64,000 bases of DNA from Formivibrio citricus (GTDB lineage: Bacteria > Pseudomonadota > Gammaproteobacteria > Burkholderiales > Chitinibacteraceae). The DNA is taken from the NCBI RefSeq assembly GCF_900115065.1, contig NZ_FOVE01000002.1, positions 185,700 to 249,699 of the forward strand, given 5' to 3'. The notes under the pieces were generated by a model. The model was not told the DNA's origin, ran no database searches, and was given only the letters and a program-made list of their open reading frames with translations. Shown here one piece after another: positions 1-9,180 of the stretch (the first letter of the stretch is position 1; each line of letters opens with the position of its first letter). The position numbers and the translations under genes are program-made.

Positions 1-187
1 GGGCGAATTCTGGCCGCGCAATTCGTTGCTGAAATGGCCCGGCGTCATCACCGTCAAGATCGGCAAGCCGATCCCGACCGCAGGCCGCGAAGCGGCCGAC
101 ATCACCGCCGAGGTCGAAGCCTTCATCGAAGGCGAGATGGCGCGCATCCCGCCCGAGATGCGTGGCCCCTGCTACCTAAAAAAATGA
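1..187 (+). CDS. plsC: 1-acyl-sn-glycerol-3-phosphate acyltransferase (PlsC-like), C-terminal fragment
   Basis: Only the last 61 codons are inside the window, read in the frame beginning at base 2 and ending with TGA at 185-187. The visible residues include NSLLKWPGVITVKIGKPI, which fits the C-terminal part of PlsC-type acyltransferases that make phosphatidic acid from lysophosphatidic acid at the inner membrane. The catalytic HX4D motif would lie upstream of the window, so the identification rests on the tail alone. The stop codon overlaps the start of the next gene in an ATGA arrangement, which implies translational coupling with the YgjP-like protease gene. The exact acyltransferase subgroup cannot be decided here. 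Confidence 0.72.
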   Translation, partial: GEFWPRNSLLKWPGVITVKIGKPIPTAGREAADITAEVEAFIEGEMARIPPEMRGPCYLKK

Positions 188-867
188 AATCGGCCCGTAT
201 TGGCTTGCCCGATGGACGCGAGCTGGCCTATACGCTCAAGCGCAGCGCCCGGCGCAGCATCGGCTTGCGCATCGGGCCGGACGGACTGAGCATCACCTTG
301 CCGCTGCGCGCCCCGCAGGCCGATGCCGAGCGCGCCATTTTCCAGAAACTCGACTGGATTCTTCCCCGCCTTGTCTCGCGGCCAAGCGCCGAAACGCCAC
401 AGCTACGCGCCGGCGCGCCGTTTTTCTGGCTGGGCGAAGCGGTGGTGCTGGCTGCCGGTGCGGGGCGTACCCGGCTCGATGGCGAACTGTTGCACGTGGC
501 TGCGGAAGATGAGGCCGGCATGAGCGTGGCGCTGGCCCGTTTCATGAAGCGCCGCGCCGCGGAATTCCTGCCGCAGCGCGTGGCGTACTGGAGCGCGCGC
601 ATGGGCTTGCAACCGGCGCGGGTGGGTTTGTCCTCGGCGCGCCGGCGTTGGGGCAGTTGCGCCGCGCATGGCGGGATTCGCCTCAACTGGCGGCTGATGC
701 AGGCGCCGCCTGCCGCGATCGATTACGTCGTGATCCATGAGCTGGCGCATCTGGCCGAACTCAACCACTCGCCGCGCTTCTGGGCGCTGGTCGAGGTCCA
801 TTGCCCGGACTGGAAACACCAACGCGACTGGCTCAAGCGGCATGGGGCGCAGTTGCTGGGGTGGTGA
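184..867 (+). CDS. YgjP-like zinc metallopeptidase (DUF45/M48-type)
   Basis: A 227-residue protein. I start it at ATG 184, inside the ATGA overlap with the acyltransferase gene; the open frame continues upstream but that part is only the acyltransferase gene read out of frame. Near the C-terminus it carries the zinc-protease signature HELAHLAELNHS, with His185, Glu186 and His189 as catalytic and metal residues and His195 as the likely third ligand, followed by PRFW as usual in the YgjP/SprT-like family. The motif RRRWGSC before it is also typical. There is no signal peptide, so it should be cytoplasmic. Family members are predicted metalloproteases whose substrates are mostly unknown. Confidence 0.88.
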   Translation: MKSARIGLPDGRELAYTLKRSARRSIGLRIGPDGLSITLPLRAPQADAERAIFQKLDWILPRLVSRPSAETPQLRAGAPFFWLGEAVVLAAGAGRTRLDGELLHVAAEDEAGMSVALARFMKRRAAEFLPQRVAYWSARMGLQPARVGLSSARRRWGSCAAHGGIRLNWRLMQAPPAAIDYVVIHELAHLAELNHSPRFWALVEVHCPDWKHQRDWLKRHGAQLLGW

Positions 868-874
868 TTCCGGG

Positions 875-2512
875 TCAATGCCGGATGATTTCGCCTGCCG
901 GAGCATAGTCCGATGCCTTGAGCGGGCTGCGGGCGGCAATGAATTCGCTCAGCACGTCGGCATCCACCAAGCCCGTGTCGGCATAATGCCGGTGGCCTGA
1001 CAGGGCCGGATACTGGTCGGCGCCGGAAGCCTGGAAGCTGTTGAGCACCAGGCGATAGGTTTTCCCCGGCTCGACCGGCGCCCCCTTGATGCGGGCACTT
1101 TCGACCTTGCCGCTCCGGATGGCCAGTTCGATTCCGGCAAATTGCGGGAATCCGCCCGAACCCGGCGTCATTTTCGCCGCGGCGTCCAGGTAGTCCATCA
1201 CTTCCCTGCCTGTCAGCTTGACGGTGACCAGCGTGCTGCCGAAAGGAAGCACCTTGAGCACATCCTTGCGGGTGATCTTGCCCGCTTTCAGGGAATCCCG
1301 GATGCCGCCGCCGTTGATCATGGCAAAGTCGGCGCCGGTTTTTTTCAGCATGGCGCGGCCCAGCAATTTTCCCATGGCGGCCGGGCGCGAGCGCACGATG
1401 TCGCGTCCCCCTGCGATGGCCGCATCGGTGCTGCCGATGGTGTTGTCCAGTTGCTGCTGGCCGAAAGCCTGAAAGGGTTTCAGTAGCGCCAGCATGTCCG
1501 GGTCTTCCGGGATTTCCTCGGTATAGGGGCGATAGCCGATCTTGCCGTTTGCAGCCGTTACCGGCTTTTTCAGATTGACCGGGATCAGGGCGTAGTTGAC
1601 CAGTTTGAGCGTGCCCTTGCGGTATTCGAAATCTGCCCGGCCGACATATTTGCCCCATTCGTGCGCCTGTACGATCCAGGTGCCGTTCTGGCGGTCCGGC
1701 TGGCAAGCGGTGCCGGGAACGTAATCGTTGTTCCGCACGTTCTCCGCTTTCATGCAGGCTGGATTCTGCGAGTGGCCGCCGATGATCAGGTCGATGCCTT
1801 TCACTGAACGGGCCATTTCAACGTCGCCCGGCGCGAGGGTGCCATGGTCGCCGTTCTCGTAATGCCCCATATGGGAGATGGCAATGACGATATCCGCCTG
1901 GTTGCGCAGTTCCGGGAGCAGCGAGGCGGCTTCGGATTGCGGATTGCGAAATTCGATTCCTTTGATGCGATCCGGGTTGACCAGCTTGGCGGTGTCTTCG
2001 GTGGAAAGCCCCAGTACGCCGACGCGTACGTCGCCCAAGCTGAAAATTTCATAAGGACGGAACATGCGCTGGCCATTCCGGTAAATGTTGGCTGACAGCA
2101 TCGGGAACTTGATCAGTTGCTGCTGCATTTTCAGCACGGACAGCGGCTTGTCGAATTCGTGATTGCCGACCGCCATGGCCTGGTAGCCGAGCAGGTTCAT
2201 GCCGACAAAATCCGGAATGGCATGCTGCATGTCCGACTCGGGAACGCCGGTGTTGATGTCGCCGCCGTCGAGCAGCAGGGTGTGGCCGCCCTGTTCGGCC
2301 ACTTCCTTGCGGATTCGGTCGACGATGGTCTTGCGTGCGGCCATACCGTATTCGCCAAGCTCGTTCTTCCAGAACCGGCCATGATGGTCGTTGGTATGCA
2401 TGATGGTGATGCGGTAGGCCTTGTCCTTGCCGGACTCGGGAGTGGAGAGGTTTGCACAGCCGGACGCAAGCGCGACGATGAGCAGCCAGGTCGCATGTTT
2501 CAACAGGTTCAT
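875..2512 (-). CDS. ushA: 5'-nucleotidase / UDP-sugar hydrolase UshA
   Basis: A 545-residue exported nucleotidase that very probably hydrolyses extracellular nucleotides and UDP-sugars to nucleosides for salvage. The N-terminus is a lipoprotein signal (hydrophobic run ending LASGC, Cys19), so it should be a lipoprotein, whereas E. coli UshA is a soluble periplasmic protein. The calcineurin-like metal centre is intact: HTNDHHGRF (about 38-46), GGDINTGVPESD, GNHEFD and GGHSQNP. The C-terminal substrate domain contains the long segment TGADFAMINGGGIRDS and SGADQYP. From memory it aligns closely with E. coli UshA over its whole length, including HEWGKYVGRADFE. It converges on the YgjP-like gene with only 7 bp between them and is divergent from ubiE. 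Confidence 0.93.
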   Translation of the reverse strand: MNLLKHATWLLIVALASGCANLSTPESGKDKAYRITIMHTNDHHGRFWKNELGEYGMAARKTIVDRIRKEVAEQGGHTLLLDGGDINTGVPESDMQHAIPDFVGMNLLGYQAMAVGNHEFDKPLSVLKMQQQLIKFPMLSANIYRNGQRMFRPYEIFSLGDVRVGVLGLSTEDTAKLVNPDRIKGIEFRNPQSEAASLLPELRNQADIVIAISHMGHYENGDHGTLAPGDVEMARSVKGIDLIIGGHSQNPACMKAENVRNNDYVPGTACQPDRQNGTWIVQAHEWGKYVGRADFEYRKGTLKLVNYALIPVNLKKPVTAANGKIGYRPYTEEIPEDPDMLALLKPFQAFGQQQLDNTIGSTDAAIAGGRDIVRSRPAAMGKLLGRAMLKKTGADFAMINGGGIRDSLKAGKITRKDVLKVLPFGSTLVTVKLTGREVMDYLDAAAKMTPGSGGFPQFAGIELAIRSGKVESARIKGAPVEPGKTYRLVLNSFQASGADQYPALSGHRHYADTGLVDADVLSEFIAARSPLKASDYAPAGEIIRH

Positions 2513-2679
2513 AGCGGTTTACCGGGAAAAGTCTGCGGGCATTATGAACCTGTTTTTCTCGCTGAAATAGAGGCTGCAACAGCGGATCGGAACAGGCAGA
2601 AAGCAGCAATTGTTCACCGCAACATGATCTGTCGCGTTATGATTATGCGCATCCCTTGATTGTTCTCCGGCTGACGGCC

Positions 2680-3414
2680 ATGACCTCTGAAACGCATTTT
2701 GGATTCAAGACTGTAGAAGAATCGGAAAAGGCCCAAATGGTGGCCGACGTATTTCATTCCGTGGCCCGCAAGTACGACGTGATGAACGATCTGATGTCGG
2801 CTGGCCTGCATCGGGCGTGGAAATTCTTCACCGTCGAAACCAGCGGTGTTCGATCCGGAAACAAAGTGCTCGATATCGCCGGCGGCACGGGCGACCTGTC
2901 GCGGGCGTTTGCCAAAAAAGTGGGGCCGACCGGCGAAGTCTGGCTGACCGACATCAACAGCTCCATGCTGGCGGTGGGGCGCGACCGCCTGCTCGACGAA
3001 GGGGTGTCCCTGCCGGCTGCGCAGTGCGATGCGGAAAAACTGCCCTTCCCCGACAATTATTTCGATGTGGTTTCCGTGGCATTCGGTTTGCGCAACATGA
3101 CGCACAAGGATGCCGCCTTGCGCGAGATGTACCGGGTGCTCAAGCCGGGCGGACGCCTGCTGGTGCTGGAGTTTTCCAGGGTTTGGGCACCGCTCAAGCC
3201 CGCCTACGATCTCTATTCCTTCAAGCTCCTGCCGCTGATGGGAAAATGGGTGACCGACGATCCCGACTCCTACCGGTATCTGGCCGAATCGATCCGCATG
3301 CACCCGGACCAGGAAACGCTCAAGGGCATGATGGGCGACGCCGGATTCGAACGGGTCGAATATTTCAACCTTAGCGCCGGTATCGTGGCGCTGCACAAGG
3401 GGGTGAAACTGTGA
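2680..3414 (+). CDS. ubiE: Ubiquinone/menaquinone biosynthesis C-methyltransferase UbiE
   Basis: A 244-residue class I SAM-dependent methyltransferase for the C-methylation step of quinone synthesis (demethoxyubiquinol, and demethylmenaquinol where present). I chose ATG 2680 ([12 protein letters not shown]), which matches the usual family N-terminus; an in-frame TTG at 2656 would add eight residues. Visible motifs are the SAM-binding [12 protein letters not shown] (about residues 65-76), the UbiE signature [13 protein letters not shown] near the N-terminus, [11 protein letters not shown] and [14 protein letters not shown]. It overlaps the start of ubiJ by one base (TGATG), so the two are translationally coupled. 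Confidence 0.97.
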   Translation: MTSETHFGFKTVEESEKAQMVADVFHSVARKYDVMNDLMSAGLHRAWKFFTVETSGVRSGNKVLDIAGGTGDLSRAFAKKVGPTGEVWLTDINSSMLAVGRDRLLDEGVSLPAAQCDAEKLPFPDNYFDVVSVAFGLRNMTHKDAALREMYRVLKPGGRLLVLEFSRVWAPLKPAYDLYSFKLLPLMGKWVTDDPDSYRYLAESIRMHPDQETLKGMMGDAGFERVEYFNLSAGIVALHKGVKL

Positions 3415-3962
3415 TGCTTGCTGCCGTGCTGAACCGCCTTCTTGCCCATTCTCCCGTCGCTCAATCGGAATTGGCCGCGCAATCGGGTTGCACGGTGCGG
3501 ATTGAAACGCCGCTGAAGAACGAAACGCTGGTGATGATGCCGGACGGGCTGCTGGCGCACAGCGAAGCGCCTCCCGAGGCCACCCTGGTGTTGTCTCTGT
3601 CGTTCTTCATCGTGCGTACCCATGATCCCGCTACCGCCGCCCAGCAAATCGAGCTTTCCGGCGATGCTGCGTTGGGCGGGCGGGTGGCGCATGCGCTCTC
3701 GCTTCTGCGCTGGGATGCGGCGGAAGACCTTTCCGAGCTGGTGGGCGATGTGCTGGCAAACCGGCTCGTCAAGTTGGCCGGCGTATTCGGCGGCATTCCT
3801 GGTGCGATCGGCGGGCGGCTGGTGAAATCATATGCTGAATACCTGCGCGACGAGCGTGGCATTCTGGCACATCCCGTCGAAGTGGGGCGCTGGGCCAATG
3901 GAGTGAATGCATTGAGCCGGGGTGTAACCGAACTCGAAAATCGGGTTCAGCACCTGGAATAG
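3414..3962 (+). CDS. ubiJ: Ubiquinone biosynthesis accessory factor UbiJ (SCP2 domain)
   Basis: A 182-residue protein that begins at ATG 3414 in the ubiE stop (a GTG at 3411 is an alternative). The N-terminal part has the sterol-carrier-protein-2-like pattern (RIETPLKN...LSLSFF...IELSGDA) and the C-terminus ends in a short coiled coil (LSRGVTELENRVQHLE). UbiJ is a lipid-binding organiser of the aerobic ubiquinone biosynthesis complex in proteobacteria. Position directly after ubiE is strong support. In most relatives ubiB follows directly; here a terminator and a diguanylate cyclase gene intervene. Confidence 0.88.
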   Translation: MLAAVLNRLLAHSPVAQSELAAQSGCTVRIETPLKNETLVMMPDGLLAHSEAPPEATLVLSLSFFIVRTHDPATAAQQIELSGDAALGGRVAHALSLLRWDAAEDLSELVGDVLANRLVKLAGVFGGIPGAIGGRLVKSYAEYLRDERGILAHPVEVGRWANGVNALSRGVTELENRVQHLE

Positions 3963-3987
3963 CGTTTGCCGTGCCCTCTGTCCGCAG

Positions 3988-4016
3988 CCCCGCTCGTCAG
4001 CGGGGTTTTCCTTTTT
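3988..4016 (+). terminator. Rho-independent terminator after ubiE-ubiJ
   Basis: A 7-bp stem CCCCGCT/AGCGGGG with loop CGTC is followed by TTTTCCTTTTT, 25 bases after the ubiJ stop. It should end the ubiE-ubiJ transcript, so the ubiB gene 3.6 kb downstream needs its own promoter. Confidence 0.85.
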
Positions 4017-4090
4017 ATGAGCCGGGCGCTGGAAAACCATAGCCCAAAAAGTTAACCTTGAATCATTCCCTGTAAAGATTGACAGGTTTT

Positions 4091-4115
4091 ATTCCAATTC
4101 CAGATTAAAACGATA
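4091..4115 (+). repeat. Direct repeat, left copy, flanking the diguanylate cyclase gene
   Basis: ATTCCAATTCCAGATTAAAACGATA recurs at 7385-7408 with one mismatch and one base missing. The two copies bracket exactly the gene between ubiJ and ubiB. The surrounding intergenic stretch (3963-4205) otherwise holds only the ubiJ terminator and the region upstream of the cyclase gene. Confidence 0.75.
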
Positions 4116-4205
4116 CTTTGTCATCGGCGCTTGCGATGCTGTTTGCATGCTTTTTCCGCATTTCGTTTCATCTGGAATTAGGGATTATTTGAATGGGAGC
4201 GCCTC

Positions 4206-7200
4206 TTGTCTGAAACGCTGGCCAATTTCGTCATGCGTCGCGCGGTTTGCCTGCGGCCCGAAGATTCTTTGGGGCACGCGCTGGAAATGCTGGCTGCCGA
4301 ACCCGCTCAAGCCGTTCTGGTGATGGAAGGCGACGGCACGCCGTTGATGGCGCTGATGCCTGAAACTTTGCCGCGCCTGTGGCTTGAGGGTGTGACACTG
4401 AGCACGCTGCTGCGCGAGGTGGCCGGCGTCAAGACTTGCGTTCAGCCCGCGTCCGCCGCTTGGCATACGGCGGTGGTCGGCCTGATTTCCCAAGGGCCGG
4501 ATCGTGTATTGGTCGTGCAGGACGAATCCGGCAAGTTGCTGGGGGTGCTGAACGAGGAGGATTTCTGCCGCCAGCTCGGCCTGCAACGGATTGTCGATGC
4601 CCAGAAGCTGATCGAATCGCGTCGCGATTCCGAGTTGCGCCTGCAAGCGGTATTCAATTCCACGCAAGTGCTTTTGGGTGTGCTGGAGCCGGACGGGACT
4701 GTCCTGGAAATCAATTCGGTTGCCCTGGACATGGTAGGGGCGCGACGGGAAGACGTGGTCGGCAAACCTTTCTGGGAAACGCCGGGGTGGCAGCACGATC
4801 CGCAGCAGCAGGAAAAGCTCCGCCAAGCCATCCAGCAATGCAGGCAAGGCGAAACGCAAGCTTTCGAAGTAACCAACAAGGTCGCTGATTCCAGCCTGCT
4901 GAACGTGGATTTTGCTGCGCGTCCGATTTTCGACGACGAAGGCAAGGTGCGTTACATTCTGGCCGAAGGCTGCAACGTCACGGCCCGCCGGCAGGCCGAA
5001 AACGCTCTGGGCAACGAGCGCGCGGTCTTGCGTTCGGTTCTCGATACGATCCCGGACCTGATTTTTTTCAAGGATACCAACAGCGTTTACCAAGGGTGCA
5101 ACCGCGCTTTTGAAAAATATTTCGGCAAACCACAAAACCAGATCGTCGGACGCACGGATTTTTATTTTGTCAACGCAGAACTGGCCGATCTCTTCCGCGA
5201 AAAAGACCAGCTGGCCATGCAGAGTGGAGAAACCTGCATCAACGAAGAGTGGGTGCGTTACCCGGATGGCCGCCGCGTCTTGCTCGAAACCATTAAAACC
5301 CCGATTCGTGGCGCAGGCGGCAAGATCATGGGGTTGCTGGGCGTTGCCCGTGACATTACCGAGCGCCGTCGTTTGGACGAGGAATTGCGCAAGAGCCAGG
5401 AGCGTTACCGGCGCCTGTTCGAGAACATGAATTCCGGCTTCGTTTTGATGCAGGTCGTGCTGGACCTGGCAGGCAAACCGATCGATGCGCGGCATGTCGA
5501 AGTCAATCCGGCTTACGAACAGATCGTGGGCAAACCGGCCCAGGAACTCCTCGGCAAGACGATGCGCGAAGTCTATCCCGATATGGAGAGCTACTGGCTC
5601 GAGGCGGGGGGACGTGTTGCAATGACCGGCGAATCGCAGGTCATTGAAGGCTACGCAGCCGGATTGGGACGCTGGCTGAAGGTCAATTTGTTTTGCCCGC
5701 AGCGCGGATTTTTTGCCGGCATCGTCAAGGATTCGTCGGAGCAGCGCCGGGCCGAAGAATTGCTGCGCAGGCAAAAGGCGCAGCTTCGCGCGATCCTCGA
5801 CAATTTCCCCTTCCTGGTTTGGCTGAAGGATCGCGAAGGGCGTTATCTGGACGCGAATTACCGGCTGGCTCGCCTGTACGGGCAAACCACTCCCGAGGCG
5901 CTGGTCGGGAAAACCGATTTTGATTTCTGCCCTCCGGAAAAGGCCTCGTACTACGTTGCCGAAGATCGTGAAGTGATGCAGACACTGGTCCACAAAACCG
6001 TGGAAGCGCCGGTCGACGACGAGGGGCACTGGGAGGAGGTCTTCAAGACGCCGATTCTGGCCGACGACGGCGCATTGCTGGGCACGGCGGGGTTTTCCCG
6101 CGACATCACCGAGCGCAAGCGCAGCGAGGCCGCGCTGCGTGCCAGCCAGGCGCATTACCAGGCGTTGCTGGATGCTTCGCCCTTTGGCGTCATCGAACTC
6201 GATGCTGCAGACAACTGTGTGTATGCGAACCAGCGTTATCTGGACATGCTCGGTGTGACTTTTGAGCAGGTGCGCGGCGAGGGCTGGAAGCTGGATGTGC
6301 ATCCCAGGGACAAGGAACGGGTCGAGGAGGTCCGGCGCCAGACCATCGCAGAAGGGGTGCCCGGAAACATCGAATACCGGCGCGTTCTGCCCGGTGGGCG
6401 GGTCGTCTGGGTACTTGGCCACGGCGTGCCGATGCGCGACGCCGGCGGTGCCATTTCCGGTGCGATCGTGGCCATTCTGGACATTACCGAGCGCAAGGAA
6501 GCCGAGAATCAACTCAAGCTGGCCGCTTCGATTTACGAAGCCTGCGGTGAAGGCGTGATGGTACTCGATACCAGGATGCACATCGTTTCGGTCAACCCTG
6601 CATTCACGACGCTGCTGGGATATGAATCGGCCGAAGTTTTGGGAAGAACCCCGGATGTACTGGCGTCCCGCCGCGATTTGCAGTCCGTCCATGAGCAGGT
6701 CTGGCGTGCGGTTGAAGAGTCGGGAGTCTGGCAGGGCGAGATATGGGGGCGTCGCAAGGATGGCTCCGACATCGCACTCTGGATGACCATCAGCACGCTG
6801 CGCAACCGCAATGGCGAGGTGCAGTGGCGCTTTGCGCTGTTCTCCGACATTACCGACAAGAAGCAGGCTGAAGAGCTCATCTGGCGCCAGGCCAATTATG
6901 ACAGCCTCACCGGACTGCCTAACCGCCGCCTCTTCCGCGACCGCCTGCAGATCGACATCAAGAAAACCCGCCGAGCCGAACGCACTCTGGCGCTCTTGTT
7001 CGTCGATCTCGATCACTTCAAGAACGTGAACGACACGCTGGGGCACGATTACGGCGACCGGCTGCTTGCGGAGGTCGCGCAGCGCCTGCAACGTTGCGTG
7101 CGCGACAGCGATACTGTTGCCCGCATGGGGGGCGATGAGTTCACCGTGGTTTTGCCGGAACAGGTCGATGACAAACGGGCATCCGAGGTCGCGCAGGCCA

Positions 7201-7385
7201 TGCTCGATGCGCTGGCCTTGCCGTTCGACCTGGACGGCGAACAGGTCTGCATTTCGGCCAGCGTGGGGATCGCCCTGTTTCCGCGGGACGGAACGGAAGA
7301 CCGTGTCCTGCTCAAGCAGGCGGACCGGGCCATGTATTTTGCCAAGGCCAAGGGGCGCAATGCCTACAGTTTTGTGACGGGATGA
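4206..7385 (+). CDS. Diguanylate cyclase with tandem CBS and six PAS domains (GGDEF)
   Basis: A 1059-residue soluble protein with no membrane segment, predicted to make cyclic-di-GMP. I start it at TTG 4206 because GGGAG lies 6 bases upstream; the ATG at 4193 runs into a stop. Order of domains: paired CBS (about 5-125, possible nucleotide sensing), PAS at about 141-262, 272-392, 399-515, 523-640, 648-770 and 773-890, most ending in the linker DITERxxxE, then GGDEF (about 893-1057). The active-site GGDEF is intact at 975-979, and the inhibitory I-site RxxD is present as RDSD at 966-969, so product feedback is expected. There is no EAL or HD-GYP domain. It is transcribed in the same direction as its ubi neighbours but has no functional link to them. 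Confidence 0.93.
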   Translation: MSETLANFVMRRAVCLRPEDSLGHALEMLAAEPAQAVLVMEGDGTPLMALMPETLPRLWLEGVTLSTLLREVAGVKTCVQPASAAWHTAVVGLISQGPDRVLVVQDESGKLLGVLNEEDFCRQLGLQRIVDAQKLIESRRDSELRLQAVFNSTQVLLGVLEPDGTVLEINSVALDMVGARREDVVGKPFWETPGWQHDPQQQEKLRQAIQQCRQGETQAFEVTNKVADSSLLNVDFAARPIFDDEGKVRYILAEGCNVTARRQAENALGNERAVLRSVLDTIPDLIFFKDTNSVYQGCNRAFEKYFGKPQNQIVGRTDFYFVNAELADLFREKDQLAMQSGETCINEEWVRYPDGRRVLLETIKTPIRGAGGKIMGLLGVARDITERRRLDEELRKSQERYRRLFENMNSGFVLMQVVLDLAGKPIDARHVEVNPAYEQIVGKPAQELLGKTMREVYPDMESYWLEAGGRVAMTGESQVIEGYAAGLGRWLKVNLFCPQRGFFAGIVKDSSEQRRAEELLRRQKAQLRAILDNFPFLVWLKDREGRYLDANYRLARLYGQTTPEALVGKTDFDFCPPEKASYYVAEDREVMQTLVHKTVEAPVDDEGHWEEVFKTPILADDGALLGTAGFSRDITERKRSEAALRASQAHYQALLDASPFGVIELDAADNCVYANQRYLDMLGVTFEQVRGEGWKLDVHPRDKERVEEVRRQTIAEGVPGNIEYRRVLPGGRVVWVLGHGVPMRDAGGAISGAIVAILDITERKEAENQLKLAASIYEACGEGVMVLDTRMHIVSVNPAFTTLLGYESAEVLGRTPDVLASRRDLQSVHEQVWRAVEESGVWQGEIWGRRKDGSDIALWMTISTLRNRNGEVQWRFALFSDITDKKQAEELIWRQANYDSLTGLPNRRLFRDRLQIDIKKTRRAERTLALLFVDLDHFKNVNDTLGHDYGDRLLAEVAQRLQRCVRDSDTVARMGGDEFTVVLPEQVDDKRASEVAQAMLDALALPFDLDGEQVCISASVGIALFPRDGTEDRVLLKQADRAMYFAKAKGRNAYSFVTG

Positions 7386-7408
7386 TTCCAGTTCCAGATA
7401 AAACGATA
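7385..7408 (+). repeat. Direct repeat, right copy, flanking the diguanylate cyclase gene
   Basis: ATTCCAGTTCCAGATAAAACGATA begins at the last base of the cyclase stop codon. It matches the left copy at 4091-4115 except for one A/G change and one missing T. Confidence 0.75.
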
Positions 7409-7455
7409 GCGTCTGCCGCGCTATCCGGCCGCTGAAACAGGCCCGCATTTTGATC

Positions 7456-7598
7456 TGGCCAAGTGAAGTTTGAATTGTTGTCGTCATACCGGCGCAGGCC
7501 GGTATCCAGCAACGAAGCTACTTCAAACCACTGGACCCCGGTCTGCGCCGGGCTGACGAGTTCAAACAATATTTGGCCGACTCTATATTTCACTTGCC
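7456..7598. repeat. Compound palindromic element in the ubiB upstream region
   Basis: The stretch holds TCGTCATACCGGCGCAGGCCGGTATCCAG at 7481-7509 and a near-inverted copy at 7531-7560 (CTGGACCCCGG...GGGCTGACGAG). Outer parts also mirror each other loosely: GGCCAAGTGAA, TTTGAA and TGTCGTCA on the left, TGACGAG, TTCAAA and TTCACTTG on the right. A third copy of the core, TCGTCACCCCGGCGCAGGCCGGGGTCCAG, is at 56752-56780. It fits a small non-autonomous palindromic repeat (REP or MITE-like). It carries no gene. Confidence 0.7.
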
Positions 7599-7658
7599 GC
7601 AGTGGAAATGACCGGGAATCTTGCGATAATGGCACGATCTTTCCATTGCGTTTCCATC

Positions 7659-9179
7659 ATGCGCTTTTTCCGGCTGTTCAAGATTCTCCGTGTCGTCATT
7701 TTTTACGGCCTGGACGAGTTCCTGTTCGTTCGCCAACAAAACGGCGGACTGCGCTGCCTGCTGGGCATCCTGTTTTTCTGGCGCAGGCTGGCCACGCCGC
7801 GCGCGGAGCGGCTGCGTCGTGCGCTGGAGACGCTGGGGCCGATTTTCGTCAAATTCGGGCAGGTGCTTTCGACACGGCGCGATCTGCTGTCGCAAGACCT
7901 GGCCGACGAACTCGCCAGGCTGCAGGACCGGGTGCCGCCGTTTCCGGCCGAAACGGCCGTGCGCATGATCGAGGCCAGCCTCAAGCAGCCGGTATCGCAA
8001 CTTTTTGCCAGTTTCGAGTGCGAGCCGGTGGCCTCGGCCTCGGTGGCGCAGGTGCATGCCGCGACCCTGCCAGACGGGCGCAAGGTCGCGGTCAAGGTGC
8101 TGCGGCCTGGCATCCTGCCGGTGATCGAGAGCGATCTGGCATTGCTGCGTACATTGGCGGGCTGGGTGGAAAAATTCTCCGCCGATGGCCGGCGCCTGCG
8201 CCCGCGCGAGGTGGTCGCCGAATTCGACAAATACCTGCACGATGAACTCGACCTGATGTTCGAGGCCGGCAATGCCTCGCAGTTGCGTCGTAACTTCGCG
8301 GGATCGGAACAGCTGATCGTGCCCGAGGTGTTTTACGACTACTGCTCGCGCGAGGTGCTGGTGCTGGAGTGGATGGACGGCATCCCGGTCAGCCAGATCG
8401 ACAGGCTCAGGGCCGAGGGTGTCGATCTCAAGCAGCTCTCGAAAAACGGTGTGGAGATTTTCTTCACCCAGGTATTCCGCGACGGCTTTTTCCATGCCGA
8501 CATGCATCCGGGCAACATCCTCGTCACCCCGCAGGGGCAGTACATCGCGCTCGATTTCGGTATCGTCGGTGCGCTCTCGGACGTGGACAAGCGCTACCTC
8601 GCGATCAACTTCCTGGCCTTCTTCAACCGCGACTACCTGCGCGTCGCCACCGCGCACATCGAGTCCGGCTGGGTGCCGGCCGATACCCGACCGGAAGAGC
8701 TTGCCAGTGCCGTGCGTACGGTGTGCGAGCCGTTCTTCAACAAGCCGTTGGCGCAGATTTCCTTCGGCCTGGTGCTGATGCGCCTTTTCGAGGTCTCGCG
8801 TCGCTTCAACGTCGAGATTCAGCCGCAGCTCGTGCTGTTGCAAAAAACGCTGCTCAACATCGAAGGGCTGGGGCGCCAGCTCGATCCGGAGCTTGATCTG
8901 TGGCAGACCGCCAAGCCTTACCTTGAGCGCTGGATGAACGAACAGGTCGGCTGGCGCGCACTGCTCAACAATTTGCGCACCGAAGCGCCGCAATGGGCTG
9001 CGCTGCTGCCGGGCCTGCCGCGCCGCATCAACGAGCTGGTCAGCCACGATCCGGTTCCGCTGCTGCTCAAGGGGTATGCGGGATTGTTGCGCGAACAGAA
9101 AAAACGCAACCTCTGGCTGGGGGCGATCTCCGGCATGCTGGGCGCGGCCGTGCTGATCCTGCTCTCGCAGCGGTTCTGA
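7659..9179 (+). CDS. ubiB: Ubiquinone biosynthesis protein UbiB (ABC1/ADCK atypical kinase)
   Basis: A 506-residue member of the UbiB atypical kinase-like family needed for ubiquinone synthesis. I start at ATG 7659 ([13 protein letters not shown]); upstream in-frame starts would add unconserved residues. The family signature KxGQ appears as [11 protein letters not shown] (about 64-67), the Ala-rich loop as [11 protein letters not shown] (about 126), the catalytic segment as DMHPGN (about 281) and the metal site as LDFG (about 299). A hydrophobic C-terminal segment ([17 protein letters not shown]) should anchor it in the inner membrane. Length is close to the E. coli protein (546). It stands apart from ubiE-ubiJ because of the inserted cyclase gene, and the next gene starts one base after its stop. 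Confidence 0.96.
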   Translation: MRFFRLFKILRVVIFYGLDEFLFVRQQNGGLRCLLGILFFWRRLATPRAERLRRALETLGPIFVKFGQVLSTRRDLLSQDLADELARLQDRVPPFPAETAVRMIEASLKQPVSQLFASFECEPVASASVAQVHAATLPDGRKVAVKVLRPGILPVIESDLALLRTLAGWVEKFSADGRRLRPREVVAEFDKYLHDELDLMFEAGNASQLRRNFAGSEQLIVPEVFYDYCSREVLVLEWMDGIPVSQIDRLRAEGVDLKQLSKNGVEIFFTQVFRDGFFHADMHPGNILVTPQGQYIALDFGIVGALSDVDKRYLAINFLAFFNRDYLRVATAHIESGWVPADTRPEELASAVRTVCEPFFNKPLAQISFGLVLMRLFEVSRRFNVEIQPQLVLLQKTLLNIEGLGRQLDPELDLWQTAKPYLERWMNEQVGWRALLNNLRTEAPQWAALLPGLPRRINELVSHDPVPLLLKGYAGLLREQKKRNLWLGAISGMLGAAVLILLSQRF

Positions 9180-9180
9180 C

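Noticed and set aside
34..183. N-terminal extension of the YgjP-like protease
   Set aside because: The 50 added residues are the acyltransferase gene read out of frame (Arg/His-rich); the ATG at 184 fits the family length.
4185..7487. An 1100-residue open frame on the minus strand
   Set aside because: It lies wholly antisense to the CBS-PAS-GGDEF gene, has no domain signature, and arises from the GC-rich third codon positions of the real gene.
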